Below are positions 12,442-24,034 of a stretch of 64,000 bases of DNA, in pieces (position 1 is the first letter of the stretch; each line of letters begins with the position of its first letter). Location of the stretch: assembly GCF_019578655.1 (NCBI RefSeq), contig NC_063258.1, positions 20,340,802 through 20,404,801 on the forward strand. Reading direction: 5' to 3'. This DNA comes from Ricinus communis (Eukaryota > Streptophyta > Magnoliopsida > Malpighiales > Euphorbiaceae). The notes beneath the pieces are model-generated. The model was not told the DNA's origin. It searched no databases and worked only from the letters and a program-made list of their open reading frames with translations. Position numbers and translations under genes: made by a program.

Positions 12442-13736
12442 TCAAGGTTGTATTCCCGAAAGTGAAAGCCTGTGAGTTACCTTTTGTACTTTGTTATATT
12501 AACCTAAATGAGTGATGAATACTTTCTAAACTAACTAATAGCTACAATCTAAATTCTAAGGAGATGCAAGAGTAATTGATAACTAAAATAACTAAGGAAA
12601 GAGAGCAAACCCAAAGGAACCTAAACTAGTTGGCAATCAAACAAAAGATAAAGGATTGTTGAATCTAATTATGCTACACATGGATTTATTCTAATCAATT
12701 CGCTTTCTCTCTCGAGATAACCAATTCCCAAATCTAATAACCTAAAGTTGGAATCTCTTCCTAACGATTGATTCTTAAATTAGCATTAAGCTTTAATCCA
12801 CCTCTATTAAGCTTTGTTAATTCTTAATCCGCTAGTTAATTATCCTTATCTCTAAGCCATTATTAACCAGCTCTTGCCATTCAAAATTCCAAATGCCAAA
12901 TGGACTTCTCAATCACATAAAGCAATCTAAAGACACAATTCACAACGCCTCATGAATAATGATTATCTTATTAATACCGGAAAGCAAGAAGAATACAAAA
13001 CTAACCCAAACAATCCAACAATATAATATCAAGCCAACATAGTAAAGAAATCCCAATGGATTTAATCAATCTAGCTAGTCATGTTCATTCTCAAAATACA
13101 CAAGAATTCAATTAAAGAATAAGTAAAGGTAGAGAAACCCGACTACACCCTCGACAGACTAAATACCCCTAAATCCTTTTGCTCCAATTGAATCGATTCT
13201 TGTTCCTCGCTCGATTTGAAAATCAATCAACGAACCTCGCCCAATCTTCATTCCTTCAAGGGAACCGATTGAAACCTTGATCCAAGTCTCCTTTTCCCTC
13301 GTTCGTACCGTAAAACCCTTAAGGAGAGAAAATTAGGTTTAGGACGCCTTCGCTTCCTCCTTTTTCTTTCTCTTTCTTTAACTAGACCGCCGCCGCCAAG
13401 ACTACCGGTTGGTTCTCGTTCCAACATGGGTCTGGTTTTGATGCCCGTGTTACTCTGCTGTCAGGCTCCCTAAAACTTATGTTTCTTTGATGTTTAATGC
13501 ACCAAGACGGCCATGTTGAACACGTTCAAGAAACCAACACCGTTGCTCAAATTAGGATGCTAAACTCGACTTGTTTTGGCAACTTTGACGTCCAATTCTT
13601 CCTTTTATCACTCTTTGACTTCTTTGGACCCAAAACACACAAACAAATGCATAGCGGTGGTTCTGACCAATTCACATCCAAATGTCCATAAAATCAATCT
13701 TAAAATTCATTTAGATGTGTGTATTTTACACACATC
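12442..13736 (-). mobile_element. 1.3-kb LTR-like insertion inside the pararetrovirus
   Basis: The insert interrupts the viral fossil and is flanked by a 15-bp perfect direct repeat, ACTTTGAAAGGAGTA, at 12427-12441 and 13737-13751. Its minus-strand start, TGATGTGTGTAAAATACACA at the 13736 side, looks like the LTR start of some plant Ty3/gypsy (Tat/Ogre-type) elements. It has a GC-richer zone with CGG triplets at about 13380-13400 and a pyrimidine-rich stretch before it. No convincing CA end, primer site, polypurine tract or coding region is present. A solo LTR is the simplest reading, but LTR insertions make 4-6-bp duplications, not 15. Confidence 0.5.
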
Positions 13737-13751
13737 ACTTTGAAAGGAGTA
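13737..13751. repeat. 15-bp direct repeat, right flank of the insert
   Basis: This is the partner of 12427-12441. The flanking viral sequence continues uninterrupted at 13752 and upward. Confidence 0.75.
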
Positions 13752-14580
13752 ATTAGATTGATAAAAGGGTTCCTAAAATAACAGCTTGTCAGAAATCCTT
13801 CAGAAGAATAAAAATATTTTTCAGAGCAATATTGTTGTTTAGAATTGTAGCTTCGCTTTCCCCGCACTGACTTTGAACTATTGACCCGAGGTGAGCCTTT
13901 TGTTTGTTTCTCGATGATATCTTTAGAACTAGCTCAGAATTGATACAATGGAGGTCTCCTCCCGTGATCAAACAAAGCTATAGTTTCTATCCCGGAAATC
14001 ACCAGGAAAATGAGTTTTATTTGAATCTATATTTTCGAGGTTATTTCTTTTAAAACATTAATGAAGTTTTTCGACATTTTCGTAAACCTCAAGGTTTTGA
14101 AAATCATTTTCTTCTTCGTAATCGTAATCCCTATTTTGTTTAAGAATCAAGCTTTGGAGCAAATGTAATCATTTTGTTGCTTTATTTCAACTCTTTCGCC
14201 TCGCCTTGACTATTTTTAGTTTTTGAAGTTCTTTGATGGTAGAGGTTTTTAGCTTTTTCCCTTTTTTCAAGATCATAGTAAGATCATAGGTGTTCTTACT
14301 AGAAGAAGTGGATGATGGTTTCAGCTTTTAGAATTTCTTTCAAAACTTGTTTTGGATTAGGTCATTAATATGCTTGACTCGCTTCAAGAAGAGCTTCTTG
14401 TTGCTTAGTGAGCATATTAATATTTTTGAATTTCATCCTCGATTCCATTCGAATAATCCAAGAGGTTTTAATTTCATCGACGGCAACTCTTCCTCAAGAT
14501 TTGAGAATTCCGATTCGAGGAATCAATAAGAAGAGTTGAAATTTTGCTCAAAATTTCTACTTATTTGGCACATGAAGTTT

Positions 14581-14650
14581 TTAAAAACTTGTAATACTTT
14601 GAAGTGTGTCCTTCTTCCCACATTTATAGCAAGTAATTATAAAACCTTTT
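14581..14650 (-). pseudogene. Zinc-knuckle remnant of the pararetrovirus coat protein
   Basis: The minus strand reads ITCYKCGKKDTLQ. The first C-x2-C pair and the following G-K-K are as in retroviral-type CCHC knuckles, but the expected His and last Cys are lost. The gap begins 45 bp upstream, so the rest of the coat protein is not visible. Confidence 0.6.
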
Positions 14651-14694
14651 AGAATTTTGTTTTGGAAATTTAGAAGAGGATGGTCTAGAAATTC

Positions 14695-15194
14695 NNNNNN
14701 NNNNNNNNNNNNNNNNNNNNNNNNNNNNNNNNNNNNNNNNNNNNNNNNNNNNNNNNNNNNNNNNNNNNNNNNNNNNNNNNNNNNNNNNNNNNNNNNNNNN
14801 NNNNNNNNNNNNNNNNNNNNNNNNNNNNNNNNNNNNNNNNNNNNNNNNNNNNNNNNNNNNNNNNNNNNNNNNNNNNNNNNNNNNNNNNNNNNNNNNNNNN
14901 NNNNNNNNNNNNNNNNNNNNNNNNNNNNNNNNNNNNNNNNNNNNNNNNNNNNNNNNNNNNNNNNNNNNNNNNNNNNNNNNNNNNNNNNNNNNNNNNNNNN
15001 NNNNNNNNNNNNNNNNNNNNNNNNNNNNNNNNNNNNNNNNNNNNNNNNNNNNNNNNNNNNNNNNNNNNNNNNNNNNNNNNNNNNNNNNNNNNNNNNNNNN
15101 NNNNNNNNNNNNNNNNNNNNNNNNNNNNNNNNNNNNNNNNNNNNNNNNNNNNNNNNNNNNNNNNNNNNNNNNNNNNNNNNNNNNNNNNNNNNNN
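14695..15194. other. Assembly gap (500 N)
   Basis: The run is exactly 500 N, which is likely a placeholder of unknown true size. It separates the viral fossil from the gene-fragment units, so their physical adjacency is unproven. Confidence 0.99.
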
Positions 15195-15448
15195 TCATTA
15201 ACTATATTTGATTTGATAGTACTTGCCCATTCATTTTAAGTATAATTCCTTCTATTTCATTTCAAGAAGTCTATATCGAATATAAGAAAAATATATTTTG
15301 TTATATGTTAACACTTTAAATTTCTGTAATTACATTACCCTCTTAAAATCATTATTAAATTCTTTTTATAATAAAGTATTGGCAATCATTACTATTATTT
15401 TAATATAATGAAAGATAATTATCTTTTTATTTTTATCTAAAATGGGTC
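15195..15448. other. AT-rich edge of the first gene-fragment unit
   Basis: I see no coding sequence. From about 15368 it resembles 15920-15990, the start of an internal duplication of about 0.55 kb within the unit (the AAAGTATTGGCAA block against AAAGTATTAGCAA). Confidence 0.5.
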
Positions 15449-16553
15449 AATAAGATTATTAAATATATTTTACCCATAATATTTAAGATGCAAAGCAAAG
15501 CAGAATTATCAAAGACAAATAAAAAGTGAAATAATTTACCATTTTGGTACTTAGGCTCTTTGTCCCTTCTCTCAGTTGGATGCTTTCTTGAATGGATTTA
15601 TTTAGAGCTTCTATAACCAAAAAAGAGTGTAAAAATAGCTCGTCCCAGAAAAAGGAAATTAACACATATGATATAAATAAATAAACCAAAGGCAATCGAT
15701 TTCTTGTTCTTACTAAAGCGTCCAACAACATAAATACAAACAAAAATCACATAAAAATCTGCAGCTAGCTAACCTTCAACATTAGCATCATTATACTGCA
15801 ATTGACCCAGGCTGGAGAGCGAACAAGGTAGCCAATGTGTGCTAAAATGCCATGAGGCATAGCATGTAATACAGAACACGACATAGCCAATATATGCCAA
15901 AATGCCAAAAGAATTATTTTTTTTAAAAGTATTAGCAAACATTTTAATATAATATAAGATAATTATTTTATATTTTTATCTAAACTGGGTCAATTGGAAT
16001 ATTAAATATATTTTACCTATAATATTCAATGGGCAAAGCAAAGAAAAATTATCGAATGCAGATAAAAAGTAGAGTAATTTACCATTGTGGCACTTGAGGC
16101 TCTTTTTCACTTTTCTCAATTTGACGCTTTTATGATTAGATTTATTTGCTGTAACCTAAAAGGAGTATTGATAAAAACTATAGAGTCGAACTACAGGAAG
16201 ATGAAAAAAGGAAAGTCAAACCAAGTGTACAGCCAATATGTGTACTTTTAGAAGATTCTGACTATTGATCAAAGCTACAAAGCATTTCCAAAAACAACTC
16301 AATCTTAGAGTAATTGTAAAAGGTTAAACAGATTCCACAAAGGGCGATGCAGAATAAAGAAGACAAAATTAAGCAAATGCATGCAATTTTACTTCCTGAT
16401 TTCACTCATCCTAAGTCGATCATGAAACAAGTTTTGGATTGAAACAAGAAGCTATTAAAATATAGATCAAGATCAAGCCACAGGAACTTCATTTCCTTCT
16501 TTGGCACACAGTAATTTATGGAGTACAAGATTAGAACTTCAGAACAAGAAAAG

Positions 16554-16661
16554 TATATCTCTCTTTTAGGAAGTTATCACTATTCACCTTATATCTCTCT
16601 TTAAAAAGTTATCATTATTCACCTTATATTTCTCTTTTAAAAAGTTATCACTATTCACCTT
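16554..16661. repeat. 36-38-bp tandem repeat, 3 units
   Basis: The unit TATATCTCTCTTTT followed by AAAAAGTTATCACTATTCACCT occurs three times. It lies in a presumed intron of copy 1. The same locus holds 4, 5 and 1 units in the other copies. Confidence 0.85.
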
Positions 16662-17695
16662 CTTTTAAGTCACGTATCATAAATATTAAGAAAAGCTAGC
16701 ATTGAAAATAAGAAGCTATGTACGTTACAAGAACCAAATGAAGTTAGGAGAAAGTTTGACCCAATGGCCAAAAATGCCCAACCAGAAATTAAAACCTAAT
16801 CCTGCAAGGAAGAAAAGACAGAGAGAGTAAACTAGAACCAAATTGAATAATTAAACTTAATCCAGTTACAACTATCTAAACATCAGCAATATCATAATTA
16901 AGTAGAGAAACAAAAACCAAAAGCACAAAACATTGAAAGCCAATCACTAGAGCAATCACCCAAAATAATATATTGATGTCTATTAATAATGCAAGAAAAC
17001 TATAGTTTTGCGACAATGGAAGACATAAGATCAGTAGGCAGTAGCATAAAGAGCTCAGCCTTCCATAGTTCCAAATCAGTCAGGATTAAGAAAAAAAATC
17101 CATATTTCAATGTAAAATAATACTTCCTCAAACATTCAAAGTGTTGAACCCTACAAATACATACAACTTAGCTTAGCTTAAATTATTGTACAGAAACACA
17201 TAAGGTAGTAGAGAAACTCCCTCATCATAAGAACATAACCACAAGGCTCCTTTCTCCGGATTGCTCACTGAGATTATTGGAATGCTAGAAGAACTCTTTG
17301 CAAGTCTAGATAAACGACAACTGTTGTTTCCAAAAAAAAGCAAGAAGAAATCACAAAACATATAATTACTGAGTCAAAAATATCAAAACCACAAACGAAA
17401 CTAATAAAGCTAGCATCACTTATCATTCTCCTAACAAATTGATCGAAAAAAACAGGATAGCAACCAAAAAACTTACTGAAATTTAAACTTTTTGTTTTAA
17501 GCTGAAATTAGAAGTAAAAAGTTAGGCACCAATAAGAGTTCTTCCTGAATATCTAAACATACGTCCCTAGAAAAACAATAGGTCGAAATATCAGTTAAAC
17601 GTGCAAAGCCTGACATTCATTTCCATAAATGTTGAACCACATGTACATGACCAAACCACACGTATGTTATCAAGGTTCCTTCCCATAAGTAGTAC

Positions 17696-19566
17696 TTCGT
17701 AGTTGATTTTCATGTGACAGAAAAGAAAAGGTGAAATCAATGGTTTTTTAGGTTTTAAAACCAAAAGCAATATTTTTTGTTATCCCTGGGAATGAAACAA
17801 AAATTATTTGTTTGATGGTCTACTACATCCAAATATTTAACCTAGAATAACAGATATCAGCTATAATAGAGAAACAATATATACAATCCTATGAAGGCTA
17901 AAAACAGATAAAAGGTGCAACACTTCCACATTTACCTACATATTTCCAATTAAATGGGCAAAAAGAACTAGACCCGAGATGGCAATAAGTGTAGCAAATG
18001 CAGTTTTCAAACCCTGGCCGATGGAACTGAAAATATAAAAAGCAAAAAACATCCGTTAAAAGGTTATATAATCAACCTTCACAGAACACTTTTTACCACT
18101 ACTCACGCATTCTATGCGGATGAAGTATATAAGTTTGGAACAGAGCTATTTTACGTTGCAAAAAAAAAGTGATTATCAATTTATGAGTCATGAAGATAAT
18201 CATATGTTTAGTCTTTGCATGAGTACGGGGGAGGGGGACCAAAAGCTTCAATTAATTCCCAAGCATTGATTCAAACAGCAAATAAAGATGATAAAAGTTT
18301 CATCTGTCATCACTTGTAATGGAATTCAACTTTTTTGGTACTTTCATAAATTTGTACCTCAGATTCTGCAAGCCCTACCAAAACCAGTAGAATTACTTCT
18401 CAAGAAAGTCAGATGAGACAACCTTTTGTGTGATAGCATTTGCAAATATCCCATAATAAAAAATAGTAATGTTTTTTGGATTACAGCCATTAAACACCTG
18501 AGTATTGTTTCCTCACAGTTTGCTTTCATCTTTGTTCAAAGTACCACAATCCAAATATGAGAGACTGCACTTTCATGTCTATAAGCATACTTGCAATACG
18601 TCACCTGACGCTCAATTGACAACAGATACCATGAGGCTCCTAAGACCTACAAGATCAGAAGGCTAATCATTGCAAGACTGCTAAGAGTAGAATACTATTC
18701 AGACCCAAAAGCATTTTTATACAGAAGTAGACAAAATAGTAATGCTAAATCATCTAAAATAGAAGAATGATAGCCCGTCATGCTCCAACTGAAGAATTAA
18801 GAATACTGGAAAACAGAATTTAGGGAGTCTTGCCCTTAGTATTTTCACATAAAGTGGTTGTTGCTCTTAAAACTGTTCCTCTACCCTTGAGCAAGACTTC
18901 TACTATTGCAGCATGCAATGGCCCAGCTATTAACAAAATATTAGCATACAAAATTTGACTTGAGATTATATACATGATTAGCCAACATATAGAGCAGGAG
19001 GTTATAGGTAGCCCCAGCCTAAGCAGTCTTTCTGACTATTCCAGTGGCTTTAATGATCTCAGAATCGTGGAAAGTATTGGAGCAAAACAATCAGTAGAAG
19101 AGCATTGTTGGTATAATCAGAATAGAGCCTCTAATTGCCAGAATAATAAACCATGTCACAATCTGCAAAAAATATCCGAACTCATTTTTGCTTATGATTT
19201 AAATTCTGTGAATTAAAAGAGGCTAATAATACACAAGCTCCACATACGAGGATCCAAAATAAAAACCTGTGCACAAGTTTATTTTCACTACTACTTAAGA
19301 GTATTAATTAAATAAAAGTTTATGGATAATGACATCCAGAATAGCTTATTTTCCAATCTTTAACCTACAACCTGATGAGAGAAAGGGACTTCTGGGAAGT
19401 AAGGAACCAAATGAATTAGAAACACCATAACTTCCCTCGATCAATCTAATTTAATCATATTCAAAATAGAAAACCCATTATTCAAAGAAAAAAGAACTCC
19501 CTCATGATTAATGCTCTATGACAACACTGGCTGGAGTTAATACTTGAAAGATGTGCTAAGAAGATC
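17696..19566. other. 1.87-kb segment unique to copy 1
   Basis: This segment replaces nothing in the other units and is absent from copies 2, 3 and 4. It is AT-rich, with a short plus-strand open frame (18974-19216) that I do not trust as a gene. On the minus strand a pyrimidine-AG acceptor-like site lies near 19160. It may be the original inter-exon sequence of the ancestral gene, lost in the other copies by unequal recombination. Confidence 0.4.
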
Positions 19567-21070
19567 TTAGCCTTCCATAGTTCCAAATCAGTCAGGATTA
19601 AAAAAAAAAAGAATTATATTTCAATGTAAAATAATACTTCCTCAAACATTCAAAGTGTTGAACCCTACAAATACATACAACTTAGCTAGCTTAAATTATT
19701 GTACATTCTCTAGTAAGAATATTAGGAGTTAATACTGTTGACTAAAACAGAAACACATAAGGGAGTATAGAAACTCCCGCATCATAAAAACATAACTGCA
19801 AGGCTCCTTTCTCCGGATTGCTCACTGAGATTATTAGAATGCTAGAAGAACTCTTTTCAAGTCTAGATAAACGACAGTTGTTGTTTCCAAAAAAAGCAAG
19901 AAGAAATCACAAAACATATAATTACTGAGTCAAAAATATCAAAACCACAAACGAAACTAATAAAGCTAGCATCACCTCACCCTTCTCCTAACAAATTGAT
20001 CGAAAAAACAGGATAGCAACCAAAAAACTTACTGAAATTTAAACTTTTTGTTTTAAGCTGAAATTAGAAGTAAAAAGTTAGGCACCAATAAGAGTTCTTC
20101 CTGAATATCTAACCATATGTCCCTAGAAAAGCAATAGGTTGAAATGTTAGTTAAACGTGCAAAGCCTGATATTCATTTCCATAAATGTCGAACCACATGT
20201 ACATGACCAAACCAGACCTATGTTATCAATGTTCCTTCCCATAAATGTCTGTCCATAAAAAGACGAGTTGGGTAAGAAGAAACTTTTTATTCTCAACCAG
20301 AACTAATTGTCAGACACAGACCAAACTAATGATCAAGATGACTGGCCAACTTTAATCTATCTACTTAACAAACATATTTTAAAAAAAGATTAGCTAAAAA
20401 GAAAAGACTCCAAACAGATACTTGACAATCAACCCACTAAATGGATTTTCAAAATAAGAAGGAAAACAGAGAATGGATTAAAACTCCCTACAGAAAGATG
20501 ATCACTAAAATCTTATTGTTACACCCAATAAGATCATTAAATACATTTTACCCATAATATTTAAGATGCAAAGCAAAGCAGAATTATCGAATAGAAATAA
20601 AAAGTGAAATAATTTACCATTTTGGTACTTGAGGCTCTTTTTCCCTTCTCTCAGTTGGATGCTTTCTTGATTGAATTTATTTAGAGCTTCTATAACCAAA
20701 AAAGAGTGCAAAAATAGCTCTACTCCCAGTAGAAAAGAAATGAAAACATATGATATAAATAAATAAACCACAGGCAATCGATTTCTTGTTCTTACTAAAG
20801 CGTCCAACAATATAAATACAAACAAAAATCACATAAAAATTTGCAGCTAGCTAACCTTCAAAATTTGCATCATTATACTGCAATTGACCCAGGCTGGAGA
20901 GCGGACAAGGTAGCCAATGTGTGCTAAAATGCCATGATGCATAGCATGTAATACAGAAGACGACATAGCCAATATATGCCAAAATGCCAAAAGAATTTCT
21001 TTTTAAAAAAAAAAGTATTAGCAAACATTTTAGTAAAATAGAAGATATTTATTTCATATTTTTATCTAAA

Positions 21071-21164
21071 CTGGGTCAATTGGAGTATTAAATATATTTT
21101 ACCTATAATATTCAAGGCTGGGTCAATTGGAGTATTAAATATATTTTACCTATAATATTCAAGG
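21071..21164. repeat. 47-bp tandem duplication
   Basis: CTGGGTCAATTGGAGTATTA and the following 27 bp occur twice in perfect tandem (21071-21117, 21118-21164). The duplication is present only in copy 2, so it arose after the units split. Confidence 0.9.
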
Positions 21165-21685
21165 CGCAAAGCAAAGCAAAATTATCGAATACAAATAAGA
21201 AGCAGAGTAATTTACCATTGTGGCACTTAAGGCTCTTTTTCACTTCTCTCAATTGGACGCTTTTATGATTGGATTTATTTGCTGTAACCCAAAAAGAATT
21301 TGATCAAAACTATAGAGTTGAACTACAGGAAGATGGAGAAAGGAAAGTCAAACCAAGTGTACAGCCAATATGTGTACCTTTAGAAGATTCTGACTATTGA
21401 TCAAAGCTACAAAGCATTTCCAAAAACAACTCAATCTTAGAGTAATTGTAAAAGGTTAAACAGATTCCACAAAGGGCGATGCAGAATAAAGAAGACAAAA
21501 TTAAGCAAATGCATGCAATTTTACTTCCTGATTTCACTCATCCCAAGTCGATCATGAAACAAATTTTGGATTGAAACAAGAAGCTATTAAAATATAGATC
21601 AAGATCAAGCCACAGGAACTTCATTTCCTTCTTTAGCACACAGTAATTTATGGAATACAAGATTAGAACTTCAGAACAAGAAAAG

Positions 21686-21828
21686 TATATCTCTCTTTTA
21701 GGAAGTTATCACTATTCACCTTATATCTCTCTTTAAAAAGTTATCACTATTCACCTTATATCTCTCTTTAAAAAGTTATCATTATTCACCTTATATCTCT
21801 CTTTTAAAAAGTTATCACTATTCACCTT
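21686..21828. repeat. 36-38-bp tandem repeat, 4 units
   Basis: This is the same minisatellite as at 16554-16661, with four units, in copy 2. Confidence 0.85.
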
Positions 21829-23862
21829 CTTTTAAGTCATGTATCATAAATATTAAGAAAAGCTAGCATTGAAAATAAGAAGCTATGTACATTACAAGAA
21901 CCAAATGAAATTAGGAGAAAGTTTGACCCTGGCCAAAAATGCCCAACCAGAAACTAAAACCTAATCCTGCAAGGAAGAAAATACAGAGAGAGTAAACTAG
22001 AACCAAATTGAATAATTAAACTTAATCCAGCTACAGCTATCTAAACATCAGCAATATCATAATTAAGTAGAGACACAAAAACCAAAAGCACAAAACATTG
22101 AAAGCCAATCACTAGAGCAATCACCTAAAATAATATATTAATGTCTATTAGCAATGCAATAAAACTACAGTTTTGCGACAATGGAAGACATAAGATCAGT
22201 AGGCAGTAGCATAAAGAGCTCAGCCTTCCATACTTCCAAATCAGTCGGGATTAAGAAAAAAAAAAGAATCATATTTCAATGTAAAATAATACTTAACATT
22301 TAAAATGTTAAACCCTACAAATACATACAACTTAACTAGCTTAAATTATTGTACATCTATTAGGAGTTAATACTGTTGACTAAAACAGAAACACATAAGG
22401 TAGTAGAGAAACTCCCTCATCATAAGAACATAACCACAAGGCTCCTTTCTCCGGATTGCTCACTGAGATTATTGGAATGCTAGAAGAACTTTTTTCAAGT
22501 CTATATAAATGACAACTGTTGTTTCCAAAAAAAGCAAGAAGAAATCATAAAACATATAATTACTGAGTCAAAAATATCAAAACCACAAACAAAACTAATA
22601 AAGCTAGCATCACCTCACCATTCTCCTAACAAATTGATCGAAAAAAACAGCATAGCAACCAAAAAACTTACTGAAATTTAAACTTTTTGTTTTAAGCTGA
22701 AATTAGAAGTAAAAAGTTAGGCACCAATAAGAGTTCTTCCTGAATATCTAACCATACGTCCCTAGAAAAAAAATGGTTTGAAATATCAGTTAAACGTGCA
22801 AAGCCTGACATTCATTTCTATAAATGTCGAACCACATGTGCATGACCAAACCAGACCTATGTTATCAAGATTCCTTTCCATAAATGTCTGTCCATAAAAA
22901 AACGAGTTGGGTAAGAAGAAATTTTTGATTCTCAATCAGATCTAATTGGCAAACACAGACCAAACTACTGATCCAGATGGCTGGCCAACTTTAATCTATC
23001 TACTTAACAAATATATTTAAAAAAAAATTAGCTAAAAAGAAAAAACTCCAAACAGATAATTGACAATCAACCCACTTAATGGATTTTCAAAATAAGAAGG
23101 AAAACAGAGAAAGGTGCAAACACTGAGATTCAATTATTTTGTTTTCTGATATAATCTTTGTGTTCAAAACGCCAGAGAAATGATTGGCAGGATTGAAACT
23201 CCCTACAGAATGATGATCGCTAAAATCTTATTGTTATACCCATAAGGGAAAGAATTTCTGCTCAAACCCCAAATACATCCCTCACACCAAAGCATTTAAC
23301 CTTGGAATCTCAAAGAGAGTCTATTTGCATTGGAATTATGATATGAAATGACAAAATCTTTGGAAAACCAATAAGACAAAAGGAGTCGCTTAATCGCTCT
23401 TCAGACTCCACACCATGATGTTTAGTTATTAAAGATCAAAATTCAGATTCTTATATTCCTCACAAATCAATTCCAGAAAAATCAAACAACATACCATGGC
23501 ACTAACTTGGAACAACACAGAATCAGAAATTATAAATAAAGAAGCCAAGCCAACCCCTTCACAGTCCCTTTCAGATTCCAGTGAGAAGATTATGGTCTTC
23601 CAAACGTCAAGCGCCTGCGACCTTCAACTGGACAAGGAAATTTAGAGAGATGATTGGAATGGAAGGCTGAGATTAAGTTATACCCTCACTTATGTTCCTA
23701 TTTGGTTTAGAAATTTGAAAAGCTCTTTCCTATTGTGGGAATAGTATTCGTTGCATTCTTTTAAAAAAAAATAGGAAAAAAGAAGTGGGTAGATACAAAT
23801 TCAACTAATATTTTAGACAAATAATTTATTTGTAAATAAAATACTAAAAAATAATATCTCAA

Positions 23863-23866
<4 letters not shown>

Positions 23867-23894
<28 letters not shown>
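23867..23894. repeat. (TA)n microsatellite at the mitochondrial insert junction
   Basis: A 28-bp TA run ends exactly where mitochondrial sequence starts. The same tract in the right arm (55806-55826) abuts plastid DNA. Confidence 0.95.
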
Positions 23895-23897
<3 letters not shown>

Positions 23898-24034
23898 CAT
23901 TGAGAAGGAAGGACGCTTTCAAAGGCGAAAGGCCATGGGGAGATACCGTCTATGATCCATGGATCTCCGATCGGGAAACCGTATCCAAGCTCCATGGCTA
24001 GTCTGCGCTCTTTGGACTTTGAAAACTTAGCGAA
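23895..24034 (+). pseudogene. Nuclear copy of mitochondrial 26S rRNA (rrn26) 5' fragment
   Basis: The sequence from GGGCATTGAGAAGGAAGGAC through GGAAACCGTATCCAAGCTCC to GAAAACTTAGCGAA is the near-5' part of plant mitochondrial large-subunit rRNA, recognised from its conserved sequence. It is only about 140 bp and breaks at 24034, so it is a nuclear mitochondrial insert (NUMT) without ribosomal function. Its GC content contrasts with the AT-rich surroundings. Confidence 0.8.

Larger units (their letters stand above)
9541..14694 (-). pseudogene. Endogenous pararetrovirus remnant (Caulimoviridae-like), minus strand, broken
   Basis: On the minus strand the domain order from high to low coordinates is a coat-protein-type zinc knuckle (14581-14650), a poorly resolved spacer and protease region (about 12250-14100, interrupted at 12442-13736), reverse transcriptase (about 11120-11990), RNase H (about 10820-11200) and a trailing region. 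This order without LTRs or integrase, and the character of the RT/RNase H segments, match plant caulimovirids rather than LTR retrotransposons. Stops and frameshifts occur throughout and the longest open stretches are under 100 codons. The catalytic RT box reads Y-I-N-D instead of Y-x-D-D. The upstream part is lost in the 500-N gap. It is a fossil with no coding capacity. The genus cannot be fixed from these fragments. Confidence 0.75.
15449..20528 (-). pseudogene. Gene-fragment unit, copy 1 (unrecognised gene, minus strand)
   Basis: This is one of four related units. Exon-like islands on the minus strand carry plausible splice signals. One is at about 15541-15612: an acceptor ending GGTTATAG, then codons for NQESIQLRE-like sequence (here with Lys before the run), then a GTAAATT donor. 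A diverged paralogue of it follows at about 16083-16150. Others are at about 17005-17090 (ELWKAELFMLLPTDLMSS), 17205-17328 (CRLSRLAKSSSS, NPEKGALWLC) and 17525-17570 (DIQEELLLVP). 17696-19566 is found only in this copy. 19567-20528 repeats 17057-17690 and continues further, so this copy is itself internally duplicated. I do not recognise the protein. No first exon is present here, so this is a truncated pseudogene. Confidence 0.5.
20529..23866 (-). pseudogene. Gene-fragment unit, copy 2, with presumed 5' end
   Basis: The unit begins right after CTTATTGTTACACCC at the copy 1/copy 2 junction. It carries the same islands as copy 1: the two related NQESIQLRE-type exons (about 20631-20695 and 21215-21280), the ELWKAELFM island (about 22165-22252), the NPEKGAL island (about 22410-22522) and the DIQEELLLVP island (about 22724-22767). 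Past 23240 it extends into 650 bp lacking in copies 1 and 3. This holds a GC-richer stretch at about 23500-23660 that reads on the minus strand like a 5' UTR/first exon ending in GTGCCATG before a GTATGTT donor. Stops between islands show introns or decay. Function is unknown. Confidence 0.5.

Noticed and set aside
14581..15211. Long open frames on both strands across 14581-15211
   Set aside because: They consist mostly of the 500-N gap. Only the zinc-knuckle end is real sequence.
18974..19216. 80-codon plus-strand open frame
   Set aside because: It is opposite to the inferred gene-fragment strand, present in only one copy, and shows no recognisable domain.
23813..23995. 60-codon minus-strand open frame crossing the (TA)n and the rrn26 fragment
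   Set aside because: It is an artefact of the Tyr-Ile repeat of (TA)n joined to antisense rRNA sequence.
23895..24034. Functional rRNA gene
   Set aside because: It is only about 140 bp of a mitochondrial large rRNA, with no continuation. It is a nuclear insert.
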